A stretch of DNA of 64,000 nt from contig CAVYYV010000005.1 of NCBI GenBank assembly GCA_963772815.1, forward strand, positions 496,001 to 560,000. Reading direction: 5' to 3'. The position numbers and the translations under genes were made by a program. Source of the stretch: DATFFO01 sp963772815. GTDB lineage: Bacteria; Actinomycetota; Acidimicrobiia; Spongiisociales; ZC4RG35. How positions within the stretch are numbered: position 1 is the first letter of the stretch; each line of letters opens with the position of its first letter. The notes beneath the pieces were generated by a model. The model saw nothing but the letters and a program-made list of their open reading frames with translations. It was not told the origin of the DNA and ran no database searches. This document shows positions 1 to 8,157 of the stretch, piece by piece.

Positions 1-68
1 ACTCCAGCCCTCTCCCGCTGGACCCGCTGTGCTCGGGACGGGCACGCGGAGCTATAACCTCGTGTCAA

Positions 69-956
69 ATGTTGAGTATCGACGATTTGCACAAGTCCTA
101 TGGCGATGTCGTCGCCCTGGATGGATGCAGCTTCACTGTGGAATCGGGTCGGATGCTCGGCTTCCTCGGTCCCAACGGGTCGGGCAAGACGACCACGATG
201 CGCTCGGTGTTCGGGCTGGTGAGACCCGACTCGGGAAGGGTGACCTGGAATGACCAGCCGGTTACGCCCGAGTTGCGACGCCGATTCGGCTACATGCCGG
301 AACAGCGCGGGCTCTATCCCAAGATGAAGGCCCGCGATCAGCTGCTCTATCTGGGGAGGCTGCACGGGCTGAGCAGGTCGGAGGCAGGCGAGGCAGCCGA
401 TGCCTGGCTGGCCGAGCTGGGTTTGGCGGACCGTTCCACCGAAGCGGTCGAGAACCTGTCCCATGGCAACCAACAGCGGGTCCAGCTGGCGGCCGCCCTG
501 GTCCACGACCCCGACCTGATGGTCCTCGACGAGCCTTTCTCGGGACTGGACCCGATTGGGGTGGACACGATGGCCGAGGTGCTCAGGCGGCAATCCCAAC
601 AGGGCAAGTCGGTCGTCTTCTCGTCACACCAGCTCGACCTAGTCGAAGACCTGTGTGAGGACGTGGCCATCATCAACAAGGGCCACATCGTCCTGGCCGG
701 ACAGGTGAAGAAACTGAAGGACGCCGCTCCCATCCGCCGCCTCGAGCTGGAAATGGACGGACCGGCCGACGAGGTGCTGAACACACTGGAGGGAGTACGG
801 TCGTCCCGCACCGACGATCGGCGGCACATTCTGATGATCGACGCCGGTGTTGACGTGCGCGGGCTGCTGGGTGCAGCCGAGGCAGCCGGCCACGTGCGCC
901 ATTTCATCTACACCACTCCGTCGCTGAGCGACCTGTTCAGGGAGGCGGTTCGATGA
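69..956 (+). CDS. ABC-2 type transporter ATP-binding protein (NatA-like)
   Basis: Cytoplasmic ATPase subunit that powers the membrane exporter encoded next to it. Walker A (GPNGSGKTTT) is at residues 34-43, the ABC signature (LSHGNQQRV) at 130-138 and Walker B (LMVLDEP) at 150-156; the switch His lies in FSSHQ. The last ~80 residues form an extra domain like the DUF4162 tail of NatA/YhaQ proteins. The 295-residue length fits that family. A TATAAC hexamer at 53-58 lies 10 nt before the ATG, so the leader is short. The gene overlaps the permease gene by 4 nt (ATGA), so the two are probably translationally coupled. The substrate is not predictable: sodium, peptide or drug export are all possible. 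Confidence 0.93.
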   Translation: MLSIDDLHKSYGDVVALDGCSFTVESGRMLGFLGPNGSGKTTTMRSVFGLVRPDSGRVTWNDQPVTPELRRRFGYMPEQRGLYPKMKARDQLLYLGRLHGLSRSEAGEAADAWLAELGLADRSTEAVENLSHGNQQRVQLAAALVHDPDLMVLDEPFSGLDPIGVDTMAEVLRRQSQQGKSVVFSSHQLDLVEDLCEDVAIINKGHIVLAGQVKKLKDAAPIRRLELEMDGPADEVLNTLEGVRSSRTDDRRHILMIDAGVDVRGLLGAAEAAGHVRHFIYTTPSLSDLFREAVR

Positions 957-2155
957 CCGGGCTCAAAGGCGTGTTCCTGGTCGCGGGGCGGGAGTTGCGT
1001 GAACGCGCCCGCTCCAAGGCATACATCATCTCGACATTGTTCACAGTTCTGATCGTCGTGGGGGCGATCGTCATCCCGAGCATCATCGGAGGCGGGCCCA
1101 CCACCTACGACGTGGGGCTGGTGGGAACGGGCGGCCAACAGATCATCGACACCGCCAACCAGCTGGCAACGCAGCGGGCCGGGAACGAGACCGCCAACCA
1201 TTTCGACGTCAAGACCTACGACACCACCGCCCAGGCCGAGGCGGCGGTCAAGGACGGAACCATCGACGCCGCCATCGTGAACGGCACCGAATTGATCGTG
1301 GGCCACACCGGTGCATTTGGGGGCTCATCGGCCCCAGGGCTCCTGCAACAGGCAGCCAGCACAGCCCGGGTCCAGAACCTGGTGTCGAGCAACAAAGAGG
1401 CAGCCAACGTGGTGGAGATCCTGGGGTCGGAGCCTCTGTCCGTTCGCAGCGTCAATGGCGAGAACGAGGCGGAGCAGAACCTGCGAAGCGCCATCGCCTT
1501 CGGCGGGCTGATCATCATGTACATCGCCGTGCTCACCTACGGGCAGTGGATGTTGTCGGGCGTGACGGAAGAGAAGACCAACCGGGTGGTGGAGGTGCTC
1601 CTCTCAACGCTGCGGCCGTGGCAGATCTTCGCCGGGAAACTGATCGGAATCGGCACACTGGGGATCGGCCAGTTGGTCGTGCTGGCGGCCATGGCCTTGG
1701 GAGCCCTGCGTTTCAACAACTCGATTCAGATCCCCACCCTGCCGGTGGACTCGATGGTGGCCCTGATCGGGTGGTTCATACTGGGCTTCCTCCTCTATGC
1801 CACGATCTTCGGCGCCGCCGGATCCCTCGTATCGCGGATGGAGGACGCTCAGAATGCTGCTGCCCCGCTCTCGATCCTGGCCGTGATCGGATATCTGTTC
1901 AGCTTCACGGCCCTCAATGATCCGGGCGGGACGGTCAGTGTCGTGGGCACCTTCATACCCTTCACCGCACCCTACGTGGCTCCGATCCGACTCGCCTTCA
2001 GCGAGATCTCGGGCTGGGAGATGACGCTGGCAGTGCTGGTCACCGTCGCGACCATCGTCATCATGATTCGCCTGGCCGGTCGGGTCTACGCCGGAGGAAT
2101 CCTCCGGTTCGGATCTCGCGTCAAGTGGCGGGAGGCATTCCGGTCCGCCGAGTGA
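953..2155 (+). CDS. ABC-2 type transporter permease (NatB-like)
   Basis: Membrane partner of the preceding ATPase. The layout is that of NatB/YhaP proteins: a cytoplasmic start rich in Arg, one transmembrane helix at about residues 24-45, a large extracytoplasmic domain of ~135 residues, then five to six hydrophobic helices from about residue 180 to 390. The motif TEEKTNRVVEVLLST before the second helix is the conserved cytoplasmic coupling segment of ABC2_membrane_3 proteins. At 400 residues it has normal family length and appears intact. Confidence 0.92.
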   Translation: MTGLKGVFLVAGRELRERARSKAYIISTLFTVLIVVGAIVIPSIIGGGPTTYDVGLVGTGGQQIIDTANQLATQRAGNETANHFDVKTYDTTAQAEAAVKDGTIDAAIVNGTELIVGHTGAFGGSSAPGLLQQAASTARVQNLVSSNKEAANVVEILGSEPLSVRSVNGENEAEQNLRSAIAFGGLIIMYIAVLTYGQWMLSGVTEEKTNRVVEVLLSTLRPWQIFAGKLIGIGTLGIGQLVVLAAMALGALRFNNSIQIPTLPVDSMVALIGWFILGFLLYATIFGAAGSLVSRMEDAQNAAAPLSILAVIGYLFSFTALNDPGGTVSVVGTFIPFTAPYVAPIRLAFSEISGWEMTLAVLVTVATIVIMIRLAGRVYAGGILRFGSRVKWREAFRSAE

Positions 2156-2181
2156 GGACCGGTGTGGCAGCCCGAGATAGC

Positions 2182-3000
2182 ATGACCTCGATGGGATACG
2201 AGCACCTCAGCCTGGAACGGCGAGCGGGCGTCGGATGGCTGTGGCTCGACCGCCCTGAGAAGCTCAATGCGCTCTCGGCCGACATGTGGGCCCAGATTCC
2301 CGACGCCGTTTCCGAATTGTCCGCCGACGAGGACGTGCGCTCGATCGTCGTGGGAGGACGGGGCGCCGCCTTCACAGTCGGCATCGACGTGGCGATGCTG
2401 ATGTCTCTCCAGCCCGAAGGCAGGTCCCAAACCGAGATGAGGATGGCCGTATACCGGGACATCAAACGGCTCCAGGACACGATGACCGCCCTGGCCGAGT
2501 GTCCCAAGCCGGTCATAGCCGCCGTGCACGGCTACTGCCTGGGGGCAGGAATCGACCTGATCACTGCGTGTGACATCCGTCTCGCCGCCACCGACGCGGT
2601 GTTCTCGGTGCGCGAGACGCGTCTCGCCCTGGTGGCCGATGTGGGGACCCTCCAACGGCTGCCAGGGATCGTCGGTCCCGGCCACGCCGCCGAGCTGGCC
2701 TATACGGGAAGGGACATCGATGCCGCCCGGGCCGAGCGGATCGGTCTGGTCAACGACGTCCATCCCGACCTGGAGACGCTGCACCAGGCCGCCCAGGATG
2801 TGGGGCAGCAGATCGCCGTCAATTCACCCTTGGCCGTGCAGGGCTCCAAGGCCGTGCTGAGCGCCGGCGAAGGCATGACGATGGAGCAGGCCTTGGACTA
2901 CGTTGCCCTCTGGAACGCCGCCTTCCTCCACTCCAACGACCTGGCCGAAGCGCTGGCCGCCTACACCGAGAAACGACCCCCCGACTACACCGGCACCTGA
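2182..3000 (+). CDS. Enoyl-CoA hydratase/isomerase family; likely delta3,5-delta2,4-dienoyl-CoA isomerase
   Basis: Crotonase-fold enzyme acting on CoA thioesters of unsaturated fatty acids in beta-oxidation. The stretch VADVGTLQRLPGIVG matches the ECH1-type dienoyl-CoA isomerase signature, including its catalytic Asp, and is preceded by the RETRLAL segment; ordinary hydratases carry a Glu pair here instead. The oxyanion-hole regions are RGAAFTVGID and YCLGAGIDL. The open frame reaches back to 2125 inside the permease gene, but the crotonase fold starts with YEHLSLERR, so ATG 2182 (or 2191) is chosen. Whether it is co-transcribed with the exporter is unclear. The exact substrate is inferred from the motif only. 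Confidence 0.85.
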   Translation: MTSMGYEHLSLERRAGVGWLWLDRPEKLNALSADMWAQIPDAVSELSADEDVRSIVVGGRGAAFTVGIDVAMLMSLQPEGRSQTEMRMAVYRDIKRLQDTMTALAECPKPVIAAVHGYCLGAGIDLITACDIRLAATDAVFSVRETRLALVADVGTLQRLPGIVGPGHAAELAYTGRDIDAARAERIGLVNDVHPDLETLHQAAQDVGQQIAVNSPLAVQGSKAVLSAGEGMTMEQALDYVALWNAAFLHSNDLAEALAAYTEKRPPDYTGT

Positions 3001-3161
3001 CACTGGCGCCGAGGCTTGTTTGGGTGCTGGGAAACGGTCAACCCGTGATTTCGACGACGCGGGCCCATGAGACCGGGAACGGGCTCGTTCTGGTCCAAAG
3101 AAGGACAGGAGCGGGGGGACCTAACATCGTCTTTCGTCCCCGATCAGAGGAGTTTCCGGTC

Positions 3162-4103
3162 GTGTCGTCGGGTGGAGGGCTCAAGGCAATCATCGCCGCC
3201 ATGTCGGCCAATGCCGGCATAGCCGTCGCCAAGTTCATCGCTTTCCTCGCCACCGGTTCCGCCTCGATGCTGGCCGAGTCGATCCACTCCCTGGCCGACA
3301 CCTCCAACCAGGCCCTCATGCTGCTGGGACGCAAACGGGCCCAGATGGTGGCCGACGACCGGCACCAATTCGGATACGGGCGAGAACGTTACTTCTGGGC
3401 GTTCATCGTGGCCATGGTCCTGTTCAGCCTCGGAGGCCTGTACTCGATCTATGAGGGGATCAGCAAGATCCGCCACCCCCACGAGGTGACCTCGATCGGC
3501 TGGGCGATCGGAGTGCTCGTGATGGCGATGACCTTGGAGGGATACAGCTTCCGCACCGCCTACCGCCAAGCCGAGGCGATTCGGGGTGGGCGCAACTGGT
3601 GGCGCTACATCCGGTCCTCACGCTCGCCCGAGCTCCCCGTGGTCTTGCTGGAGGACAGCGGAGCCCTGGTCGGGCTCGTCCTGGCGCTGATCGGCGTGGC
3701 CATGTCGGCACTCACCGACAATGTCATCTGGGACGCAATCGGCACCCTGTCCATCGGCGTGCTCCTCATCATCATCGCCATCATCCTCGTGGTCGAGATG
3801 AAGTCCCTCCTCATCGGAGAGGCAGCCACGGATGAGAACGTGGAGGCACTCAAACGGGCGGTGGCAGAGACGCCCGGAGTGAATCGGATAATCGATCTTC
3901 GCACCCAGCACATCGGTCCCGACGAGTTGCTGGTGGCAGCCAAGCTGGATTTCGACCACTCGTTCACCTCCCAGCAGGTGGCCCGGGCGGTCGATGACGT
4001 CGAACGGGCGATCCGTCGCGCCGTCCCCCTCACTTCACTGATCTACCTGGAGCCCGACCTCTGGGACCCGGACCACGCCGGCCGGCAAGCGCCCGAACAA
4101 TGA
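3162..4103 (+). CDS. Cation diffusion facilitator (CDF) family metal transporter
   Basis: Integral membrane antiporter that exports divalent metal (zinc, iron or manganese) in exchange for protons. Six transmembrane helices are followed by a cytoplasmic C-terminal domain with the metallochaperone-like fold (VAETPGVNRIIDLRTQHIGP). The first membrane metal site is the H-x3-D in IHSLAD, the second is in EDSGALVG, a pattern resembling the SLC30A9 branch. The open frame reaches to 3024, but the GTG at 3162 has a good ribosome site (GAGGAG at 3147-3152, 9 nt spacing) and gives the expected N-terminus just before helix 1. A TAACAT hexamer at 3122-3127 may be the -10 box. Confidence 0.92.
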   Translation: MSSGGGLKAIIAAMSANAGIAVAKFIAFLATGSASMLAESIHSLADTSNQALMLLGRKRAQMVADDRHQFGYGRERYFWAFIVAMVLFSLGGLYSIYEGISKIRHPHEVTSIGWAIGVLVMAMTLEGYSFRTAYRQAEAIRGGRNWWRYIRSSRSPELPVVLLEDSGALVGLVLALIGVAMSALTDNVIWDAIGTLSIGVLLIIIAIILVVEMKSLLIGEAATDENVEALKRAVAETPGVNRIIDLRTQHIGPDELLVAAKLDFDHSFTSQQVARAVDDVERAIRRAVPLTSLIYLEPDLWDPDHAGRQAPEQ

Positions 4104-4128
4104 AAAGTCCGTCACGGTCTACGCCGGG

Positions 4129-4704
4129 TCAACTCTGCTTGACCGCCGAAACCTCGAACTCGAGAGTTGCCTTCTCGCTCACCAGCACCCCGCCTGCCTC
4201 CAGGGCGGCGTTCCAGTTGATGCCCCAGTCCTTGCGGTTGACGGTCACCGATCCCTCGAAGCCGACTCGTAGGTTGTCCCAGGGGTCGAAAGCGGCGCCG
4301 GTGTGGGAGACATCGAGTGTGATTGAGCGGGTCACACCCCGGGCGGTGAGATCGCCCGTCACGCGGAAGGTCGAACCATCGACCCGCTCCACCTCGGTGG
4401 TAGAGAAAGTGATCTCGGGGTACTGCTCCATGGCGAAGAAATCATTGGACCGGAGATGCGCGTCGCGATCCTCGTTGCGAGTGTCGATGCTGTTGGCCTG
4501 GATCGTCACCTCGGCGCTGGATCGAGAGGGATCCTCACCGTCGATGTGAATCTTGCCTTCGAACTCGTTGAAGGATCCCCTCACCTTGGTCACCATGGCA
4601 TGGCGAGCCACGAACCCGATCCGGGTGTGGGCAGGGTCGATCGTGTAATCGCCGGTCAGATCAGACCTCTCGATGGTCTGAGTAAAAGCAGCAGTGCTGG
4701 TCAT
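4129..4704 (-). CDS. YceI family protein
   Basis: YceI-like lipocalin-fold protein of 191 residues, a family that binds isoprenoid or amphiphilic lipids. The hallmark pattern is visible: DYTIDPAHTRIGFVARHAMVTKVRG near the start, HLRSNDFFAMEQYPEITF in the middle, and VNRKDWGINWNAAL near the end. No signal peptide is seen, so it is probably cytoplasmic. The open frame starts at 4794, but ATG 4704 follows GAAGGAGA at 6 nt spacing and removes a non-homologous leader that lies over the promoter. It is divergent from the MarR gene and controlled by the shared operator region; YceI-MarR pairs are a known arrangement. Confidence 0.93.
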   Translation of the reverse strand: MTSTAAFTQTIERSDLTGDYTIDPAHTRIGFVARHAMVTKVRGSFNEFEGKIHIDGEDPSRSSAEVTIQANSIDTRNEDRDAHLRSNDFFAMEQYPEITFSTTEVERVDGSTFRVTGDLTARGVTRSITLDVSHTGAAFDPWDNLRVGFEGSVTVNRKDWGINWNAALEAGGVLVSEKATLEFEVSAVKQS

Positions 4705-4746
4705 GGGTTCTCCTTCGATCCCAGCGGACGGCTCGTCCGCCTGGCT

Positions 4747-4796
4747 AGTTGATCTGTCAACTTGATCATACAACCCTTTGAGTTGATATGTCAACT
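4747..4796. promoter_or_regulatory. Twin MarR operators
   Basis: Two copies of the same inverted repeat, AGTTGA-N4-TCAACT, at 4747-4762 and 4781-4796, exactly 34 bp apart (about three helical turns). They lie in the 115-bp divergent region between yceI and the MarR gene. Perfect 6-bp arms and identical spacing strongly suggest the binding sites of the adjacent MarR protein. The right copy overlaps the yceI -35 box and lies near the MarR -35 region; the left copy covers the yceI transcription start. Confidence 0.85.
4765..4794 (-). promoter_or_regulatory. Predicted yceI promoter
   Basis: On the minus strand, TTGACA (4794-4789) and TATGAT (4770-4765) are separated by 18 nt, close to the vegetative sigma consensus. 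The predicted start near 4758 lies inside the left operator, so bound MarR protein would block both polymerase binding and escape. Confidence 0.75.
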
Positions 4797-4822
4797 AGCT
4801 TGGATCCGTTACACTGCTGGTG

Positions 4823-5329
4823 ATGACCGAGCCCCGCTGGCTGAACGAGGAGGAAGACCGCGCCTGGCGCGGCTTCCAGCGCATGAGTATGGAGTTGGCG
4901 GCGCGCCTCCACAGGCGTCTCGTGGGTCGCGCGGGGCTGTCGCTGTCCGATTACGAGGTCCTGGTGGTGTTGTCTGAGTCCGGCGGGGACCGGCTGCGTC
5001 CTTACGAATTGGGTGACGCGCTGACCTGGGAGAAGAGCCGTTTGTCGCATCACCTCTCCCGAATGGAGAAGCGAGGCCTGATCGAACGCCGGGTCTGCCC
5101 CTCCGACGCCAGAGGTCATTTCATTGCCCTCACACCGCGGGGGCGGGAAGCCATCGAGGTTGCCGCTCCCTGCCATGTGGACGACGTGCGCCGACTCCTG
5201 ATAGACCATATGACTCCCCAGGAGATGGCCGCCGTGTCCGGGCTGGCGGACAAGGTGCTGGCCAACTTGGCCCAGGACACTGGAATGGCCGACGACTCAG
5301 ACGGAACCATCGAGTCCGCTCCTGCCTGA
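4823..5329 (+). CDS. MarR family transcriptional regulator
   Basis: Winged-helix DNA-binding protein, expected to bind as a dimer to the twin inverted repeats upstream and repress itself and yceI. The DNA-binding segment runs from LSDYEVLVVLSES to TWEKSRLSHHLSRMEKRGLIERR, followed by the wing (CPSDARGHFIALTPRG). Length 168 residues is typical. GTG 4820 and ATG 4823 are both possible starts; TACACT at 4810-4815 places a -10 box 7 nt before the ATG, so the message is probably leaderless. The ligand is unknown. Confidence 0.93.
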   Translation: MTEPRWLNEEEDRAWRGFQRMSMELAARLHRRLVGRAGLSLSDYEVLVVLSESGGDRLRPYELGDALTWEKSRLSHHLSRMEKRGLIERRVCPSDARGHFIALTPRGREAIEVAAPCHVDDVRRLLIDHMTPQEMAAVSGLADKVLANLAQDTGMADDSDGTIESAPA

Positions 5330-5346
5330 GGGCCTCCCGCCGATGC

Positions 5347-6081
5347 TCAGGACGGGACCGTCCCCCAGGTGGCGGTGAGGCGGTAACGATCCCCTCGCAC
5401 CACCGAGACACGGTGCTCGATGGGTCGGTCCCCGGCGTACACGATCCGCTCCAACTGCAGGGCGGCCTGGCCCGGTTGCAGCTTGAGATGGTCGGAATCC
5501 GCACGGTCCGGGTTGACCGGGACCACCTGTTCCCGACTCCCCGAGAGTAGGACGCCCGCCCGACGACGCAGGAGCTCGTAGATGGATCCGGCCGACAGGT
5601 CGGCCGAGACCAGGCTCCGGCCCAAGTCGGGCGGTAACCAGGAATGGTCGACCGCCACGGGGGCTCCGCCCGCGTAGCGTACGCGAACCACGTTGACCGC
5701 CTCCGCTCCCGGCTCCAGCCCCAGAGCGGCGCCCGGTCCGGAGGGGACCGACGCCATCGACTGGACCAGCACCAGCGAATGCTCCTCCAGGCCCGACGAT
5801 GTGATCGATTCGGCCAGGCTGTAGGGACCGGCCAGCGTCTCGCGCAAGGTCCGATCGGTCACCCTCGTGCCGTCTCCCCGGCGTCGAACCACGAGGTTGT
5901 CCCGTTCGAGACGGCTTATGGCGTGGCGGACTGTGGGACGGCTCACCCCGTACTCCTCAACCAGCTCGGCTTCTGTGGGGAAGCCCTCGTCCAGCTCACC
6001 CGCCGCCAGACGGGCTCGAAGGTGAGCCTCTATCTGGGCCCAGAGAGGCAGGGCGCTCGAACGGTCGGGGACCGCCATCAT
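5347..6081 (-). CDS. GntR family transcriptional regulator (HutC/UTRA type)
   Basis: Repressor-type regulator with an N-terminal winged helix (EAELVEEYGVSRPTVRHAI, about residues 36-54) and a C-terminal UTRA ligand-binding domain ending PIEHRVSVVRGDRYRL. The longer open frame upstream is out of character; ATG 6081 overlaps the stop of the DUF1634 gene (ATGATG, with a second ATG at 6078). It is thus the last gene of the transporter operon rather than a divergent neighbour, which suggests it controls the operon or a linked pathway. The ligand may be the anion moved by the transporter, but this is a guess. Confidence 0.9.
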   Translation of the reverse strand: MMAVPDRSSALPLWAQIEAHLRARLAAGELDEGFPTEAELVEEYGVSRPTVRHAISRLERDNLVVRRRGDGTRVTDRTLRETLAGPYSLAESITSSGLEEHSLVLVQSMASVPSGPGAALGLEPGAEAVNVVRVRYAGGAPVAVDHSWLPPDLGRSLVSADLSAGSIYELLRRRAGVLLSGSREQVVPVNPDRADSDHLKLQPGQAALQLERIVYAGDRPIEHRVSVVRGDRYRLTATWGTVPS

Positions 6082-6425
6082 CGACCCGCCAGGGCTCCCG
6101 CCACCAGGATGGCTGTAACCACCAGCGCGGTGAGCATGGAACGCCACTGACGCTGGCTCGCCCAGATCACCCCCAGGCTCACGACGGTGGCTGCCGGGGT
6201 AGCGGCGAGGAGGAGAACGCCCCATGCCATCACCTCCTCGCCCCCGTCGATGGGATGCAGAAGCGACGAGAAGGTCAAGGCATGTGCGACCAGGTCACCC
6301 TCGATCAGCTTGATGACCAGCCCCACCGCCATCAACGCCGCCGCCGCCGTCAAGCCCACCCGCAGGACTACCGCCACCACCTTCTCCTCGACATGCACAT
6401 CCGGGAGCTGCCCCTCAGACACCAA
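6078..6425 (-). CDS. DUF1634 domain membrane protein
   Basis: Small membrane protein of 115 residues with three hydrophobic segments (about 18-38, 60-85, 95-113). DUF1634 proteins are typically encoded directly beside TauE/SafE permeases, as here, where the start overlaps the permease stop by 11 nt. It may be an accessory subunit of that transporter; no biochemical role is established. Confidence 0.85.
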   Translation of the reverse strand: MVSEGQLPDVHVEEKVVAVVLRVGLTAAAALMAVGLVIKLIEGDLVAHALTFSSLLHPIDGGEEVMAWGVLLLAATPAATVVSLGVIWASQRQWRSMLTALVVTAILVAGALAGR

Positions 6426-7278
6426 CGTTGACCCCCAAGGCCTGAAGGCCCATCTGGACGGCCACCGCCACCATGACCAGGGTCAGCACCCCGCGCACAC
6501 CGCGCGCCGACACCCGGGCGGAGGCGAGGCGGCTGCCGGCCGTGGCGCCGGCGGCGATGCCCAGGGCGGCCGGCACGGCGATCAGTGGCCTGACCAGTCC
6601 CTGCGACAGGTACACGGCCAGACTGGCGATGGCGGTCACTCCCACCATGAAGTTGGAGGTGGCGACGGCGGGCTTGATGGGAACGTCCATGCCGAGGGTC
6701 ATGGCCGGAACCTTGAGAAAGCCCCCTCCCACTCCCAACAGGCCGGACAGCACCCCGGCCACCGCCGAGATACCGGCCCCGGCATAGAAGCGGTGGGGGT
6801 GATAGACGGTGGTCTGCCCGGTCAGGGCGTCGACGTAGGTGGCGGAGAAAGCGGATCCGGTTGGGGAGGCGGCGTGGGGAGCGGTCACGGCCAGGGTCTC
6901 GTCCCGCTGCCTCCACACCAGGATGGCCGATACCACCATGACGACCGAGAAGATCCCGGCGATAACACCCGGCGCCAGCATGATGGCCACCACGCCTCCC
7001 AGGATCGCACCGACCGTCGTGGCGAGCTCGAGCGATATCCCCAGCCGGAGATTGGTCAGGCCGCTGCGGACGTAGGTGGCACCCGCCGCGGTGGAAGTGG
7101 CCACCACGGCCAAGAGTGACGTCGCGACGGCAACCTTGATGTCGAAGCCGAAGCCGAGCACGAGCGTGGGGACCATGACGATGCCGCCTCCGATTCCGAC
7201 CAGAGCCCCCAGGGCCCCGGCGGCGACGCCGGAGGCCGCCAGCAATACCACGGTCAGCCAGGAGAGAGTCATTGTCAT
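6415..7278 (-). CDS. TauE/SafE (TSUP) family sulfite/organosulfonate exporter-like permease
   Basis: Eight-helix membrane protein of 287 residues with the internally repeated TSUP signature: GALVGIGGGIVMVPTLVLG in the first half and SGLLGVGGGFLKVPAM in the second. The family exports or imports sulfite, sulfoacetate or other small organic acids. First gene of a three-gene operon with DUF1634 and GntR genes. ATG 7278 is at the natural N-terminus of helix 1. The specific substrate cannot be read from the sequence. Confidence 0.92.
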   Translation of the reverse strand: MTMTLSWLTVVLLAASGVAAGALGALVGIGGGIVMVPTLVLGFGFDIKVAVATSLLAVVATSTAAGATYVRSGLTNLRLGISLELATTVGAILGGVVAIMLAPGVIAGIFSVVMVVSAILVWRQRDETLAVTAPHAASPTGSAFSATYVDALTGQTTVYHPHRFYAGAGISAVAGVLSGLLGVGGGFLKVPAMTLGMDVPIKPAVATSNFMVGVTAIASLAVYLSQGLVRPLIAVPAALGIAAGATAGSRLASARVSARGVRGVLTLVMVAVAVQMGLQALGVNVGV

Positions 7279-7356
7279 AATGTTAGGACTTTTACCATCA
7301 CCCTCCGTAACCGGAAGAAATCTGGAGTCAGCCCGCTAAGTAGAGTGCCGCGAGAG

Positions 7357-8157
7357 ATGCCGGTCAACGCGCTGTGGGACAACCTGATCGACTACGCCGG
7401 CGTCTTCCCCCCTGCCCGGCTCCCATTGCCGGAGGCCCTCGATGAGTACGAGCAGGCTCTGACCGATCCCGAAGGCGCAATCTTGGGGCCGTGCCTGATC
7501 AGGGCGAGCCAGCTTCCCGAGATGGATCGGTCCCCGGCCCGACTGGGGGTGGTCCTCGATGTTGCCCTCGATGACCTGGATCGGCGCTTCCCCCTGACCC
7601 AGGCCGAGGCCCGGCTCGACACGGGGATTTCGATGAATGATCCCATGTGGAAGGAATGCGTGCTCTACCTCGAGTCCGCTCCCGACGATTCTTCCGTCCT
7701 GGATGAGATCGCCCTGCACCGTGCCTCCGCATGCCGGGTCCGGGCCAAGATCAGGACCGGCGGGGTGACGGCGGCGGCTTTTCCGACCGTCGAGGTCGTG
7801 GCCCGGTTCATCGAGCGATGCCACCGACTCGACATCCCTTTCAAGGCGACTGCCGGGCTCCATCACCCATACCGCCATCCCTCAGCGACCGAAGATGCCA
7901 TCGAGCACGGCTTCATCAACCTCCTCGCCGCCGTCCGCGCCACCGTGGCGGGGTCGGCCTCCCAGGCGGAGGCCGCGCTCGCAGCCACCGACCCGACAGA
8001 ATTCGACGCCGCCACCGCCACCTGGCGCCGGGTCGGAGAGGGCGTCCCTGACAGGGAGGTCCGCCGGCTGTTCCGCTCCTTCGGGTCCTGCAGCTTCGCC
8101 GAGCCGACCGGATATCTGCGCCGGCTGGGGGTGCTGCCTCTCCAAGGAGCCCGGTGA
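7357..8157 (+). CDS. Conserved protein of unknown function in homogentisate operon
   Basis: I do not recognise a named family. The protein (266 residues, ATG 7357; a GTG at 7345 is also possible) starts LIDYAGVFPPARLPLPEALDEY and has a second conserved-looking block, KIRTGGVTAAAFP...PFKATAGLHHPYRH...GFINLLAAV. The alternating strand/helix pattern with KxRTGG and KATAGLHH resembles the C-terminal half of a TIM barrel, with polar residues at strand ends that could form an active site. Its stop overlaps the fumarylacetoacetase start (GTGA), so it is tightly coupled to homogentisate catabolism. No maleylacetoacetate isomerase gene is present here; this protein could fill that step or act on a side product. 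Confidence 0.75.
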   Translation: MPVNALWDNLIDYAGVFPPARLPLPEALDEYEQALTDPEGAILGPCLIRASQLPEMDRSPARLGVVLDVALDDLDRRFPLTQAEARLDTGISMNDPMWKECVLYLESAPDDSSVLDEIALHRASACRVRAKIRTGGVTAAAFPTVEVVARFIERCHRLDIPFKATAGLHHPYRHPSATEDAIEHGFINLLAAVRATVAGSASQAEAALAATDPTEFDAATATWRRVGEGVPDREVRRLFRSFGSCSFAEPTGYLRRLGVLPLQGAR

